Translations under genes and position numbers: made by a program | The notes under the pieces: generated by a model | Told to the model about the DNA's origin: nothing | Seen by the model: the letters and a program-made list of their open reading frames with translations, nothing else | The model's database searches: none | Origin: Rhizobium sp. Pop5 | GTDB lineage: Bacteria > Pseudomonadota > Alphaproteobacteria > Rhizobiales > Rhizobiaceae | Direction: 5' to 3' | Length of the DNA stretch: 64,000 nucleotides | Assembly: GCF_024721175.1 (NCBI RefSeq) | Contig: NZ_CP099399.1 | Coordinates: 3,366,001 to 3,430,000, forward strand | Shown here: one piece after another, positions 25,888-36,635 of the stretch | How positions within the stretch are numbered: position 1 is the first letter of the stretch | Layout of the letters: every line of letters starts with the position of its first letter

Positions 25888-28800
25888 ATGTCGATCAAAG
25901 CCAGCATCTATCATCTGACGCATTACACCTATGACAAACCGGTCCGCCTCGGCCCTCAGATCATCCGGTTGAAACCGGCCTCGCATTCGAAGACACGGGT
26001 GCTCAGCCACTCGCTGAAGGTCACACCCTCCAATCACTTCGTCAACCTGCAGCAGGATCCCTACGGGAACTATCTTGCCCGGTACGTCTTCCCGGACCCG
26101 GTGACGGAATTCAAGATCGAGGTCGACCTCGTTGCCGACATGACGGTCTACAATCCCTTCGACTTCTTCGTCGAAGAGGAGGCGACCAAATGGCCCTTCG
26201 ACTATCCTGAAACGATCCGCGAGGACCTGTCGATATACATGACGCCGGAGCCGGCCGGCCCGCGCCTGAAGGCGCTGCTTCCGACGCTCGACTGGTCGCC
26301 TGGTCAGCCGACGGTCGACATGATCGTCGGTTTGAATGCCCGCCTGCAGCGGCAGATCGGTTATGTCATCCGCATGGAAGCCGGCGTCCAGACGCCCGAG
26401 GAGACGCTGGAAAGCGCCAAGGGTTCCTGCCGCGACACCAGCTGGCTGCTTGTCCAGATCCTGCGCCATCTCGGCCTTGCTGCCCGCTTCGTCTCCGGCT
26501 ACCTCATCCAGCTGACGCCGGATCTGAAAGCGCTCGACGGCCCCTCCGGCACCGAAGTCGATTTCACCGACCTGCATGCCTGGGCCGAGGTCTATCTGCC
26601 CGGCGCCGGCTGGGTCGGCCTCGATCCCACTTCCGGTCTCCTGACCGGCGAAAGCCACATCCCGCTTGCATCAACGCCGCATTACCGCAACGCCGCCCCG
26701 ATCTCCGGCGGTTATTTCGGCGAGGCCGAAACCGAATTCGCCTTCGACATGAAGGTCTCGCGCGTCGCCGAACATCCGCGCATCACCAAGCCCTTCTCCG
26801 ATGAAAGCTGGAACGAGCTCAACGAACTGGGCGAGAAGGTCGACCGAATCCTCGAGGCCGAGGATGTACGCCTCACCATGGGCGGCGAGCCGACCTTCGT
26901 TTCGATCGACGATTTCCAGTCGGCCGAATGGAACACCGAGGCCGTCGGCCCGACCAAGCGAGAAAAGGCGGACGCGCTCATCCGCCGGCTTCGCGCCCGT
27001 TTCGCGCCGGATGGATTCCTGCATTACGGCCAGGGCAAATGGTATCCGGGCGAAAGCCTGCCGCGCTGGACCTTCTCGCTCTACTGGCGCAAGGACGGCC
27101 TGCCGATCTGGTCCGACGACGATCTCGTCGCCACCGAGGGCCGAGACTATAAGGCCACGGAGGACGATGCCGGCCGGCTGCTGACGGCGATTGCCGGCGA
27201 GCTCGACCTGGCGCCGGACTACGTGGTTCCCGCCTTCGAGGACCCCGCCGAATGGCTGGTCAAGGAAGCAAGCCTGCCCGAGAATGTCGATCCCGCCAAT
27301 TCAAAGCTCAAGGATGCCGAGGAACGCAGCCGTATCGCCCGCGTCTTCGACCGCGGGCTGACGCGCCCGACCGGCTACGTCCTGCCCGTCCAGGCCTGGA
27401 ATGCACGCGCCAGCGGCCGCAGCTGGGTGAGCGAGAAATGGTCGACCCGGCGCGGCCGCATCTTCCTCATGCCGGGCGACAGCCCTGTCGGCTACCGCCT
27501 GCCGCTCAATTCGCTCGCCTATATCCCACCCTCGCAATATCCCTATATCAACCCTCTCGATCCTTTCGTGCAGCGCCCCGAGCTGCCGGATTTCGGGCAG
27601 GATGGCGGGCGCCCCCTGCAGGCCGCGCACTTCCAGCCCTTTACCGGCCAGCAGCGGGTGACGCCGCAATCGTCCAGCGAGATCGGCGGCCACGTCCGCA
27701 CGGCGCTCTCCGTCGAGCCGCGCGACGGCCGCCTCTGCCTCTTCATGCCGCCGACGGAAACGTTGGAGGATTATCTCGACCTCATCGCCTCGACCGAGCG
27801 CGCCGCGGCAGCCCTCGGCCTTGCCGTTCATATCGAAGGTTATCCGCCGCCGCAGGACGAACGCCTCAACGTCATCCGCGTGGCACCCGACCCCGGCGTC
27901 ATCGAGGTCAATATCCATCCATCCTCGACGTGGAAGGAAACGGTCGACATCACCACCGCCATCTATGAGGAGGCCCGTCAGAGCCGCCTCGGCGCCGACA
28001 AGTTCATGATCGACGGCCGTCATACCGGCACCGGCGGCGGCAACCACGTCGTCGTCGGCGGCAGCAATCCGAACAACAGCCCCTTCCTGCGCCGCCCCGA
28101 CCTCTTGAAGAGCCTCGTGCTGCACTGGCAGCGCCATCCCTCGCTCTCCTACCTCTTCTCCGGCCTGTTCATCGGCCCGACCAGCCAGGCGCCGCGCATC
28201 GACGAGGCCCGCCACGACAGTCTCTACGAGCTGGAGATCGCCATGGCGCAGATCCCGGCGCCCGGCGGCGGCCTCCAGCCCCTGCCCTGGCTCGTCGACC
28301 GCCTGTTTCGCAACCTGCTGATCGACGTGACCGGCAACACCCACCGCGCCGAAATCTGCATCGACAAGCTCTTCTCCCCCGATGGTCCGACCGGTCGTCT
28401 TGGCCTCGTGGAGTTCCGCGGTTTCGAAATGCCGCCGAACGCCCGCATGTCGCTGGCGCAGCAATTGCTGGTGCGCGCGCTGATCGCCCGCTTCTGGACG
28501 AATCCGGCCGAAGGCAAGTTCGTGCGTTGGGGAACCTCGCTGCACGACCGCTTCATGCTGCCGCATTATGTCTGGGCCGACTTCCTCGACGTGCTGGCGG
28601 ACCTGCGCGAAAACGGTTTCGATTTGAGCTCCGAATGGTTCAAGGCACAGCTCGAATTCCGTTTCCCCTTCTGCGGCGAAGTCGAATATGAAGGCTCGAA
28701 GTTGGAGCTTCGCCAGGCGCTGGAACCCTGGCATGTGATGGGCGAGCAGGGCGCAGTCGGCGGTACGGTGCGTTATGTCGACTCTTCCGTCGAGCGCCTG

Positions 28801-29211
28801 CAGGTTCGTCTCGAAACCAGTAACGCCTCGCGCTACACCGTCACCTGCAACGGCCGCACCCTGCCGCTGACACCGACCGGCGCCTCGGGCGTCGCCGTCG
28901 CCGGCGTGCGTTTCAAGGCCTGGCAGCCGGCCTCCGGCCTGCATCCGGTGCTTCCGATCAACACGCCTTTGACTTTTGACATTTATGATACATGGTCGAA
29001 GCGTTCGATTGGCGGCTGCATCTATCATGTTGCCCATCCGGGCGGCCGGACCTATGACACCTTCCCGGTCAACGGCAACGAGGCGGAAGCAAGGCGGCTC
29101 GCGCGGTTTGAGCCGTGGGGACATACGGCGGGCGGTTACATCCCGCGCGCCGAGGCGGGTTCGCCGGAATTCCCGCTGACGTTGGATCTGAGGCGGCCCG
29201 CCGGAATTTGA
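25888..29211 (+). CDS. transglutaminase-like / DUF2126 putative amidoligase fusion
   Basis: A 1107-aa cytoplasmic protein. The N-terminus is a transglutaminase N-region then a core domain with the Cys-His-Asp triad C181 ([12 protein letters not shown]), H230 ([12 protein letters not shown]) and D246 ([10 protein letters not shown]). From about residue 320 to the end is DUF2126, annotated in Pfam as a putative amidoligase of the glutamine-synthetase/GCS-like fold; [36 protein letters not shown] and [21 protein letters not shown] blocks are visible. First gene of a three-gene set; transglutaminase folds here often act as peptidases rather than cross-linkers. Product and substrate unknown. Confidence 0.88.
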   Translation: MSIKASIYHLTHYTYDKPVRLGPQIIRLKPASHSKTRVLSHSLKVTPSNHFVNLQQDPYGNYLARYVFPDPVTEFKIEVDLVADMTVYNPFDFFVEEEATKWPFDYPETIREDLSIYMTPEPAGPRLKALLPTLDWSPGQPTVDMIVGLNARLQRQIGYVIRMEAGVQTPEETLESAKGSCRDTSWLLVQILRHLGLAARFVSGYLIQLTPDLKALDGPSGTEVDFTDLHAWAEVYLPGAGWVGLDPTSGLLTGESHIPLASTPHYRNAAPISGGYFGEAETEFAFDMKVSRVAEHPRITKPFSDESWNELNELGEKVDRILEAEDVRLTMGGEPTFVSIDDFQSAEWNTEAVGPTKREKADALIRRLRARFAPDGFLHYGQGKWYPGESLPRWTFSLYWRKDGLPIWSDDDLVATEGRDYKATEDDAGRLLTAIAGELDLAPDYVVPAFEDPAEWLVKEASLPENVDPANSKLKDAEERSRIARVFDRGLTRPTGYVLPVQAWNARASGRSWVSEKWSTRRGRIFLMPGDSPVGYRLPLNSLAYIPPSQYPYINPLDPFVQRPELPDFGQDGGRPLQAAHFQPFTGQQRVTPQSSSEIGGHVRTALSVEPRDGRLCLFMPPTETLEDYLDLIASTERAAAALGLAVHIEGYPPPQDERLNVIRVAPDPGVIEVNIHPSSTWKETVDITTAIYEEARQSRLGADKFMIDGRHTGTGGGNHVVVGGSNPNNSPFLRRPDLLKSLVLHWQRHPSLSYLFSGLFIGPTSQAPRIDEARHDSLYELEIAMAQIPAPGGGLQPLPWLVDRLFRNLLIDVTGNTHRAEICIDKLFSPDGPTGRLGLVEFRGFEMPPNARMSLAQQLLVRALIARFWTNPAEGKFVRWGTSLHDRFMLPHYVWADFLDVLADLRENGFDLSSEWFKAQLEFRFPFCGEVEYEGSKLELRQALEPWHVMGEQGAVGGTVRYVDSSVERLQVRLETSNASRYTVTCNGRTLPLTPTGASGVAVAGVRFKAWQPASGLHPVLPINTPLTFDIYDTWSKRSIGGCIYHVAHPGGRTYDTFPVNGNEAEARRLARFEPWGHTAGGYIPRAEAGSPEFPLTLDLRRPAGI

Positions 29212-29249
29212 GGCCGGGGCTAAGGCCGAGGGTTGAGGTTGGGTTTTTG

Positions 29250-31667
29250 ATGGGTAAGAGACCGGCAGTGGAGCGCAAAGAGGAGGCAGAAGGCAGCATC
29301 GGCAAGGATGCGGCCTTCGACTATGCGCCGCTTCCCGGCTCGGCTGACGAAATGGTCGACAATAAGGGCGCGATCCGTCCCGTCTGGCAGCGGTTCCTCT
29401 CGCATCTGACCACGATGCCGGAAAAAGACCTTGCCGAGCGTTTCGCTCGCGCCGACCGTTATCTCAGAGATGCCGGCGTCTTCTATCGTGCCTATGGCAG
29501 CAAGGGCACCGGCGAACGCGCCTGGCCGATCTCGCATATCCCGGTGCTGATCGACGAACGCGAATGGCAGGCGCTGTCGGCGGGTCTTGTCCAGCGCGCC
29601 GACCTCCTGGAAGCGATCATCGCCGATATTTACGGCGAGAACCGGCTGGTGCAGGAAGGCCTCCTGCCGCCGGCGCTGATCGCCGCCAACCCCGAATTTC
29701 AGCGCCCGCTTGCGGGCATCCGGCCGGCATCCGGCCACTATCTGCACTTTTGCGCCTTCGAGATCGGCCGCGGCCCCGATGGCAACTGGTGGGTGCTGGC
29801 CGACCGGACGCAGGCGCCATCCGGGGCCGGTTTCGCGCTGGAAAACCGCGTCGCAACGACGAGAGCCTTCTCGGATGTCTATGCCGAAACCCCGGTCCAC
29901 CGCCTTGCCTCCTTCTTCGGCGCCTTCCGCGACGCGCTGCAGGGCATGAAGCATTCGGGCGACGATCGCATCGCCGTGTTGACGCCAGGTCCTGCCAACG
30001 AGACCTACTACGAGCACGCCTACATTGCCCGCTATCTCGGCTTCATGCTGCTCGAGGGCGAGGATTTGGCCGTCGTCAAGGGCCGCATCATGGTGCGCAC
30101 GGTCGCCGGCCTGAAACCGATCGGCGTGCTCTGGCGCCGTCTCGATTCGGCCTTCGCCGATCCGCTGGAACTGAACCAGAATTCGCATATCGGCACACCA
30201 GGCCTCGTCGAAGCGCTACGCGCCGAAAGCGTCACCATCGTCAATGCGCTCGGCACCGGTATCCTCGAAACCCGGGCGCTCCTGGCCTTCATGCCGACCA
30301 TCTGCCGGCATCTTCTGGGCAAGGATCTGCAGTTGCCGTCGATCGCCACCTGGTGGTGCGGCCAGCAGGAAGAGCGCGACCATGTCGCCGAAAATATCGA
30401 GAAGATGGTGATCGGCCCGGCCTATTCGCGAGCCCCCTTCTTCGACGACAACGGCGAATCCGTGCTCGGCTCGTCGCTGCGCGCGACCGCCAAGGATTCC
30501 ATCACCGATTGGCTGAGTTCCGACGGCCCGAAACTTGTGGGACAGGAGGTCGTGACGCTCTCGACGACGCCGGCCTGGGTGGACGGCAAGCTCGTGCCGC
30601 GGCCGATGTCGCTGCGCGTATTCGCTGCCCGCACGGCCAATGGCTGGCAGATCATGCCCGGCGGTTTCGCCCGTATCGGTTCCGGCGCCGATGTCGCGGC
30701 AATCGCCATGCAATCGGGTGGAGCGGCAGCCGACGTTTGGATCGTCAGCGACAAGCCGGTCGAGCGCCACACCCTGCTTCCGGCCGAAGGCAGCTTCACC
30801 CGCAACATGCCGGGCAGCCTGCCGAGCCGGGCGGCTGACAATCTGTTCTGGCTCGGCCGCTACATCGAGCGCGCCGAAGGGGCGTTGCGCATCCTGCGTG
30901 CCTGGCATGCGCGTTTTGCCGAAGCCGCCGATCCGAGCCAGCCGCTGCTCGCCGACGTCTCCGCCTATCTCGCGGCCGTCGATATCGATACCGCCGAACC
31001 TGTGCCGGAAACGCTGCTGCGCAACATCGACAGCGCGGTTTATTCGGCCAGCAACATCCGAGACCGTTTCTCACCGGACGGCTGGCTGGCGCTCAACGAT
31101 CTCGCAAAGACCGCCCGCCGCTTCCGCGTTACCGTCTCTGCTGGCGACGACGCCAGCCATGCGATGACGATCCTCCTGCGCAAGCTCGCCGGCTTCGCCG
31201 GCCTCGTCCATGAGAACATGTACCGCTTTACCGGCTGGCGCTTCCTTTCGCTCGGCCGCTATATCGAACGCGGCCTGCATATGACCCGCCTGCTCGGTCA
31301 CATGTCCGGCCCGGAAGCGCCCGACGGCGCGCTCGACATGCTGCTCGAGATCGGCGACAGCGTCATGACCCACCGCCGCCGCTACAACGTCAACACGGCG
31401 CGGCTGACCGTCACCGACCTGCTGGCGCTCGACCCCTTGAACCCGCGCTCGGTCCTGTTCCAGGTGAACGAGATCCACCATGAGGTCGAGCAGCTGCCGA
31501 ACGCCCTGATCAACGGTCAGATGTCCCCCTTCTACCGCGAGGCGATGCGGCTTCATTCCGGCCTGGCTGTGATGACGCCGGAGGGCATGGGGGTCGAGGT
31601 CTACCAGCGGCTCGAACGCGAATTGGAGCAGCTTTCCGATCTGCTCGCCCAGACCTATCTCGGGTAA
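29250..31667 (+). CDS. circularly permuted ATP-grasp / alpha-E domain fusion
   Basis: About 805 aa from the ATG at 29250 (MGKRPAVERKEEAEG). The open frame extends back to 29115, but that part overlaps the DUF2126 gene. The N-terminal two thirds (about 1-480) is a CpATP-grasp domain (motifs YRAYGSKGTGERAWPISHIP, TPGPANETYYEHAYIARYLG, NQNSHIGTPGLVEAL). The rest (about 500-805) is alpha-E, starting near LPSRAADNLFWLGRYIERAE. In most bacteria these two are separate adjacent genes; here they are one protein. Predicted to form amide bonds on a peptide or amino acid using ATP. No experimental substrate is known to me. Confidence 0.88.
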   Translation: MGKRPAVERKEEAEGSIGKDAAFDYAPLPGSADEMVDNKGAIRPVWQRFLSHLTTMPEKDLAERFARADRYLRDAGVFYRAYGSKGTGERAWPISHIPVLIDEREWQALSAGLVQRADLLEAIIADIYGENRLVQEGLLPPALIAANPEFQRPLAGIRPASGHYLHFCAFEIGRGPDGNWWVLADRTQAPSGAGFALENRVATTRAFSDVYAETPVHRLASFFGAFRDALQGMKHSGDDRIAVLTPGPANETYYEHAYIARYLGFMLLEGEDLAVVKGRIMVRTVAGLKPIGVLWRRLDSAFADPLELNQNSHIGTPGLVEALRAESVTIVNALGTGILETRALLAFMPTICRHLLGKDLQLPSIATWWCGQQEERDHVAENIEKMVIGPAYSRAPFFDDNGESVLGSSLRATAKDSITDWLSSDGPKLVGQEVVTLSTTPAWVDGKLVPRPMSLRVFAARTANGWQIMPGGFARIGSGADVAAIAMQSGGAAADVWIVSDKPVERHTLLPAEGSFTRNMPGSLPSRAADNLFWLGRYIERAEGALRILRAWHARFAEAADPSQPLLADVSAYLAAVDIDTAEPVPETLLRNIDSAVYSASNIRDRFSPDGWLALNDLAKTARRFRVTVSAGDDASHAMTILLRKLAGFAGLVHENMYRFTGWRFLSLGRYIERGLHMTRLLGHMSGPEAPDGALDMLLEIGDSVMTHRRRYNVNTARLTVTDLLALDPLNPRSVLFQVNEIHHEVEQLPNALINGQMSPFYREAMRLHSGLAVMTPEGMGVEVYQRLERELEQLSDLLAQTYLG

Positions 31668-31672
31668 CGGCG

Positions 31673-32551
31673 ATGCTCTACGATCTCACTCTCCGCATGG
31701 GTTACAGCTACGATGTGCCGGCCTCCGGCGCCCGCCACATCATGCGTCTGATGCCGCTGTCGCTGACCAATCGCCAGCGCCTGGTCGCTGGCTCGATCAC
31801 CATCTCGCCGACGCCGGACGAACAGTCGCATTTCGTCGATTTCTTCGATCACCCCGCCACCTCGTTCATGCTGCGCGCGCCGCACGAGACGCTCGACATC
31901 CGTATGCAGGCCCGCGTGCAGGTCGAAAGCCAGCCGATCGCCGCCGATTTCTCGCCGCTCCTTGCCGACCTGCCGGAGGAATTATCCGGCATCTGGTCAC
32001 TGGCGCCGGATTCGCCCCATCATTTCCTCGGCGACAGCCCGCGCCTGACGCTAGCGCGCGAAATCTCCGATTATGCGCGAAGCTGCGCCACTCCTCAGCT
32101 GACGGTAATGCAGATCGCCCATGCGCTCTGTGCCCGCGTCAACAAGGACTTCACCTACGACCCCGATGCGACGACCGTCGACACGACGCCGCTCGAAGCT
32201 TTCAAGCTGAAGCGCGGCGTCTGCCAGGATTTCACCCATATCATGATCCTGGCGCTTCGAAGCCTCGGCATTCCGGCGGGCTACGTCTCCGGTTTCCTGC
32301 GCACCATCCCGCCGCCCGGCAAGGAGCGGCTGGAAGGGGCGGACGCCATGCACGCCTGGGTACGGGTCTGGTGCGGCGAAACGATCGGCTGGATCGAGCT
32401 CGACCCGACCAACAACATCCCCGCCGGCACGGACCACATCGTCGTCGCCTACGGCCGGGACTATTCCGACGTCGTTCCCGTCATTGGCGTCTTGAAAAGC
32501 TATGGCGGCCAGCGTGCGGTCCAGGCGGTCGACGTGATCCCGCTGAAATAA
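31673..32551 (+). CDS. transglutaminase-family protein (cysteine protease fold)
   Basis: A 292-aa protein starting 5 nt after the previous stop, so co-transcribed. An N-terminal beta domain (about 1-130) is followed by a transglutaminase core with C184 (KRGVCQDFTHIM), H227 (ADAMHAWVRVWC) and D244 (GWIELDPTNN). It has no signal peptide. This is the third member of the ligase/peptidase set; in other proteobacteria the next gene is often a proteasome-related Anbu protease, but here a TadG-like gene follows. Hydrolysis or transfer of a peptide made by the ligases is the likely role. Confidence 0.88.
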   Translation: MLYDLTLRMGYSYDVPASGARHIMRLMPLSLTNRQRLVAGSITISPTPDEQSHFVDFFDHPATSFMLRAPHETLDIRMQARVQVESQPIAADFSPLLADLPEELSGIWSLAPDSPHHFLGDSPRLTLAREISDYARSCATPQLTVMQIAHALCARVNKDFTYDPDATTVDTTPLEAFKLKRGVCQDFTHIMILALRSLGIPAGYVSGFLRTIPPPGKERLEGADAMHAWVRVWCGETIGWIELDPTNNIPAGTDHIVVAYGRDYSDVVPVIGVLKSYGGQRAVQAVDVIPLK

Positions 32552-32661
32552 TCCCAAAACTGGAAAAATCCGCCGATTCGTTAAAATTGTATTGACGTCG
32601 TAAGGACGATGGAAAGGAGGGCGTGCGTAAATCACCTCACAGGGTTTCCAGTTAGGTGAAC

Positions 32662-33900
32662 ATGATGAGCACCTCCTTTTCGCATCCCTGCCTGCGTCGC
32701 ATGTTTAGCGATCGCGGCGGTAACTTCGGCATTATGACCGCGATCCTGATGCCCGTTCTTCTTGGCGCTGCCGGTATGGCGATCCAGGTGGGCGATATCT
32801 TGCTCTCGAAACAACAGTTGCAGGAAGCAGCCGATTCGGCTGCTCTGGCAACCGCTACCGCGCTCGCGAACGGCACGATCCAGACCTCGCAAGCCGAGAC
32901 CTTCGCGCGGAATTTCGTCGCCGGGCAGATGGCGAATTACCTGCAGAGCGGGGTCGACATCACGAGCGGCACCGCCGTCAATGTCCAGACGACGACATCG
33001 GGCAAATCGACATCCTACCAGGTAACGGTTTCGCCGAGTTATGATCTCGCGGTCAATCCGCTCATGCAAGCGGTCGGGTTCGGCACCCAGCATCTTTCGA
33101 CCTCGGGCACGACGACCAGCGGCCATTCGCAGAGCCAGGGCTCGATCTCCATGTTCCTCGCACTCGACAAGTCAGGGTCGATGGGCGATGCCACCGCAAC
33201 CGTCAACGCGGATGATCCGACGGAGTCCTTCACCTATGACTGCAACCCCCACCTCAACAAGAAGGGCACCAAAATAATCTACGACACCTGCACCGGCAGT
33301 CGTGCGCACTATTACACCAAAATAGAGGCGCTGAAGATCGCGGCCGGCAATCTCTTCGGCCAGCTCAACAGCGCCGATCCCAATGCGGAATACGTGCGCA
33401 CCGGCGCGGTATCCTACGATATCATTCAATACTCACCCAGCAGTCTCGCTTGGGGAACGGCCGGCGTCACGAGTTACGTTAACGCGCTGCAGGCAAGTGG
33501 AGGCACGAATTCAAGCGGTGCTATGAGCACCGCCTACACGTCTCTGACGGCCAAGAATGCCGCCGGGAACGACGCCGAGGACTCCGCCCACAAGCTGAAG
33601 ACCGGACAGGTGCCCAAGAAATACATCGTCTTCATGACCGACGGCGACAATAACGACGACAGCAACTACGGCCGTTCATATGACACCTTGACCAAGGCGA
33701 CATGCGACACCGCCAAATCAAAGGGTATCGAAATCTACACGATCGCTTTTATGGCGCCCGAGGGCGGACAGGCGCTGCTGCATTATTGCGCCTCCGATGA
33801 CGCCCATTATTTCCAGGCGGAAAAGATGGAAGACCTGCTTGCCGCGTTCAAGGCGATCGGGGCAAAGGCCTCTGCCCAGGTGACGCGCCTGACGAACTGA
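32662..33900 (+). CDS. TadE/TadG-like protein with von Willebrand A domain
   Basis: About 412 aa. The N-terminal Flp-pilus TadG region has one membrane anchor (about 24-46, GIMTAILMPVLLGAAGMAIQ) and the ADSAALATA motif that follows it. A VWA domain covers about 162-405, with MIDAS residues DKSGSMG (near 169-175), a Thr-containing loop and MTDGDND. Mostly periplasmic. Start uncertain: GTG 32656, ATG 32662 or ATG 32665 are all possible; GGTGA fits the later ATGs best. No other tad genes are near, so it is an orphan of that system. It has its own terminator. Confidence 0.83.
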   Translation: MMSTSFSHPCLRRMFSDRGGNFGIMTAILMPVLLGAAGMAIQVGDILLSKQQLQEAADSAALATATALANGTIQTSQAETFARNFVAGQMANYLQSGVDITSGTAVNVQTTTSGKSTSYQVTVSPSYDLAVNPLMQAVGFGTQHLSTSGTTTSGHSQSQGSISMFLALDKSGSMGDATATVNADDPTESFTYDCNPHLNKKGTKIIYDTCTGSRAHYYTKIEALKIAAGNLFGQLNSADPNAEYVRTGAVSYDIIQYSPSSLAWGTAGVTSYVNALQASGGTNSSGAMSTAYTSLTAKNAAGNDAEDSAHKLKTGQVPKKYIVFMTDGDNNDDSNYGRSYDTLTKATCDTAKSKGIEIYTIAFMAPEGGQALLHYCASDDAHYFQAEKMEDLLAAFKAIGAKASAQVTRLTN

Positions 33901-33924
33901 TAAGTATCGGCTAAAGGCCGAACG

Positions 33925-33958
33925 AAAAGCCGCGCCGGAACAAACCGGCGCGGCTTTT
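33925..33958 (+). terminator. strong bidirectional-type terminator after the TadG-like gene
   Basis: A perfect 14-bp stem, AAAAGCCGCGCCGG with CCGGCGCGGCTTTT, around a 6-nt AACAAA loop, ending in TTTT. It separates this gene from the glycogen cluster. Confidence 0.9.
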
Positions 33959-34172
33959 CGTTATCGCATCCCACGCATCAGATCGGGAAAAGCGATTGAA
34001 ATCAACCTCTTTGAACGACGTGAATATGAAGGTTTCGCAAATTTTTCGTTTGTCCAAATCCCTTGTTGCAAGTGCTTAGTAACGATGCATAAACTGTCGG
34101 CAGCGCAAGCGAGAAATTGATTGCATCAGGCATAACATCCTGAAACCAAATTAAAATTGGCGAGATCTGACG

Positions 34173-36635
34173 ATGAACACTGTTCCCAAGCCGGTTATCC
34201 CCTCCCCCGCTCCCCGCAGTTCAAGGCCGGAAATTCTCGCAGAAGAAATCATCGAACGCCTGACCTACCGCATCGGCAAGGACGCCAAGGTGGCAAAGCC
34301 GCATGACTGGCTGACGGCGACGATCCTCGTGGTGCGCGACCGCATCATCGACAAGTGGATGGCTTCCACGCGCGAAGTCTACGCGACCGGCGCCAAGCGC
34401 GTCTATTATCTATCCCTCGAATTCCTGATCGGCCGCCTGATGCGCGACGCCGTCTCCAACCTCGGCCTGATGGAAGAGGTGCGCGATGCGCTCACCTCGC
34501 TCGGCGTCGATATCAACGTCATCGCCGGCCTGGAGCCGGATGCCGCACTCGGCAACGGCGGCCTCGGCCGTCTGGCCGCCTGTTTCATGGAGAGCATGGC
34601 GACGGTCGATGTACCGGCTTATGGCTACGGCATTCGCTACGTCCACGGCCTCTTCCGCCAGCAGCTGGCCGACGGCTGGCAGGTGGAGCTGCCCGAGAAC
34701 TGGCTCGCCCACGGTAACCCTTGGGAGTTCGAGCGCCGCGAGAGCGCCTATGAAATCGGCTTCGGCGGCGCGGTCGAATTCATCACCACCCATGACGACC
34801 AGCCGCGTTATGTCTGGAAGCCGGCCGAACGTGTCATCGCCGCTGCCTTCGACACACCCGTCGTCGGCTGGCGGGGAAAACGCGTCAATACGCTCCGCCT
34901 CTGGTCGGCGCAGCCGATCGACCCGATCCTGCTCGACGCCTTCAACGCCGGCGATCACATCGGCGCGCTGCGCGAAAGCAACAAGGCAGAAAGCCTGACC
35001 CGCGTCCTCTATCCCGCCGACGCCACGCCCGCCGGGCAGGAACTGCGCCTGCGCCAGGAATTCTTCTTCTCGTCGGCCTCGCTGCAGGACATTCTGCGCC
35101 GCCATCTGCAGCAATATGACGACTTCACCTCGCTGCCGGACAAGGTGGCCATTCAGCTGAACGATACCCATCCCGCCGTCTCGGTCGCCGAACTCGTGCG
35201 CCTGCTCTGCGACGTGCACGGCATGGATTTCGACCAGGCCTGGGATATCACCCGCCGCACCTTCTCCTACACCAACCACACGCTTCTGCCCGAAGCGCTG
35301 GAAAGCTGGCCCGTTCCCCTCTTCGAACGTCTGCTGCCGCGCCACATGCAGATCGTCTATGCGATCAATGCCAAGATCCTGCTCGACGCGCGCAAGGGCA
35401 AGAATTTCTCCGACAGCGAAATCCGCTCGATCTCGCTGATCGAGGAAAGCGGCGACCGCCGGGTGCGCATGGGCAACCTCGCCTTCATCGGCTCGCACTC
35501 GATCAACGGCGTCTCGGCGCTGCATACCGACCTGATGAAGGTCACCGTCTTTGCCGACCTGCACAAGCTCTACCCGGACCGGATCAACAACAAGACCAAC
35601 GGCATTACGCCGCGCCGCTGGCTGCAACAGTGCAATCCCGGTCTCACCGGCCTGATCCGCGAAGCGATCGGCGACGAATTCCTCGATGACGCCGAAAAGC
35701 TTCGTCCGCTCGAAGCGCATGCGTTCGATCCGAGCTTCCAGCAGAAGTTCGCCGCCGTGAAGCGGGCGAACAAGGTGGCGCTTTCCAACCTCGTCGCGAG
35801 CCGCATGGGCGTCAAGCTCGATCCGTCGGCGATGTTCGACATTCAGATCAAGCGCATTCACGAATACAAACGCCAGCTTCTGAACATCATCGAAGCCGTC
35901 GCTCTCTATGACCAGATCCGCTCGCATCCCGAGCTGGATTGGGTGCCGCGCGTAAAACTCTTCGCCGGCAAGGCGGCGCCGAGCTACTACAACGCCAAGC
36001 TCATCATCAAGCTCATCAACGACGTCGCCCGTACCATCAACAATGACCCCTCGGTGCGGGGCCTGCTCAAGGTCGTCTTCGTGCCGAACTATAACGTCTC
36101 GCTCGCCGAAGTCATGGTTCCGGCCGCCGACCTCTCCGAGCAGATTTCGACGGCCGGCATGGAAGCATCCGGCACCGGCAACATGAAGTTCGGCCTCAAT
36201 GGCGCGCTAACGATCGGCACGCTCGACGGCGCCAACGTCGAAATGCGTGACAATGTCGGCGAGGACAATATCGTCATCTTCGGTCTCCGGGCAGACGAAG
36301 TTGCAAAGGTCCGCAGCGACGGTCACAATCCCCGCGCCATCATCGAAGGCTCACGCGAACTTGCTCAAGCGCTTTCGGCCATCGGCTCCGGCGTCTTCTC
36401 GCCGGATGACCGCAACCGCTACACGGCGCTGATCGACGGCATCTATTCGCACGACTGGTTCATGGTTGCCGCCGATTTCGACGCTTACGCCCAGGCTCAG
36501 CGCGAAGTCGACCAGATCTGGACCAACCAGTCCGCCTGGTACACCAAGACGATCAACAACACCGCGCGGATGGGCTGGTTCTCTTCCGACCGGACGATCA
36601 GGCAATATGCAGACGAAATCTGGAGAGCCGGATGA
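34173..36635 (+). CDS. glgP: glycogen phosphorylase
   Basis: An 820-aa PLP enzyme that releases glucose-1-phosphate from the non-reducing ends of glycogen. The PLP Lys is at about K672 within EASGTGNMKFGLNG. Other family blocks are GNGGLGRLAACF (about 128-139), the YGYGIRYVHGLFRQ segment, and NDTHPAVSVAEL near 330. The ATG at 34173 follows a weak purine-rich site. First gene of glgP-glgB-glgC-glgA-pgm-glgX, all same strand, so the operon promoter is in 33959-34172, an AT-richer 214 nt with no other feature seen. Confidence 0.96.
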   Translation: MNTVPKPVIPSPAPRSSRPEILAEEIIERLTYRIGKDAKVAKPHDWLTATILVVRDRIIDKWMASTREVYATGAKRVYYLSLEFLIGRLMRDAVSNLGLMEEVRDALTSLGVDINVIAGLEPDAALGNGGLGRLAACFMESMATVDVPAYGYGIRYVHGLFRQQLADGWQVELPENWLAHGNPWEFERRESAYEIGFGGAVEFITTHDDQPRYVWKPAERVIAAAFDTPVVGWRGKRVNTLRLWSAQPIDPILLDAFNAGDHIGALRESNKAESLTRVLYPADATPAGQELRLRQEFFFSSASLQDILRRHLQQYDDFTSLPDKVAIQLNDTHPAVSVAELVRLLCDVHGMDFDQAWDITRRTFSYTNHTLLPEALESWPVPLFERLLPRHMQIVYAINAKILLDARKGKNFSDSEIRSISLIEESGDRRVRMGNLAFIGSHSINGVSALHTDLMKVTVFADLHKLYPDRINNKTNGITPRRWLQQCNPGLTGLIREAIGDEFLDDAEKLRPLEAHAFDPSFQQKFAAVKRANKVALSNLVASRMGVKLDPSAMFDIQIKRIHEYKRQLLNIIEAVALYDQIRSHPELDWVPRVKLFAGKAAPSYYNAKLIIKLINDVARTINNDPSVRGLLKVVFVPNYNVSLAEVMVPAADLSEQISTAGMEASGTGNMKFGLNGALTIGTLDGANVEMRDNVGEDNIVIFGLRADEVAKVRSDGHNPRAIIEGSRELAQALSAIGSGVFSPDDRNRYTALIDGIYSHDWFMVAADFDAYAQAQREVDQIWTNQSAWYTKTINNTARMGWFSSDRTIRQYADEIWRAG

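Noticed and set aside
27301-29124. 607-codon minus-strand frame
   Set aside because: Antisense to the DUF2126 gene, with no domain or ribosome site.
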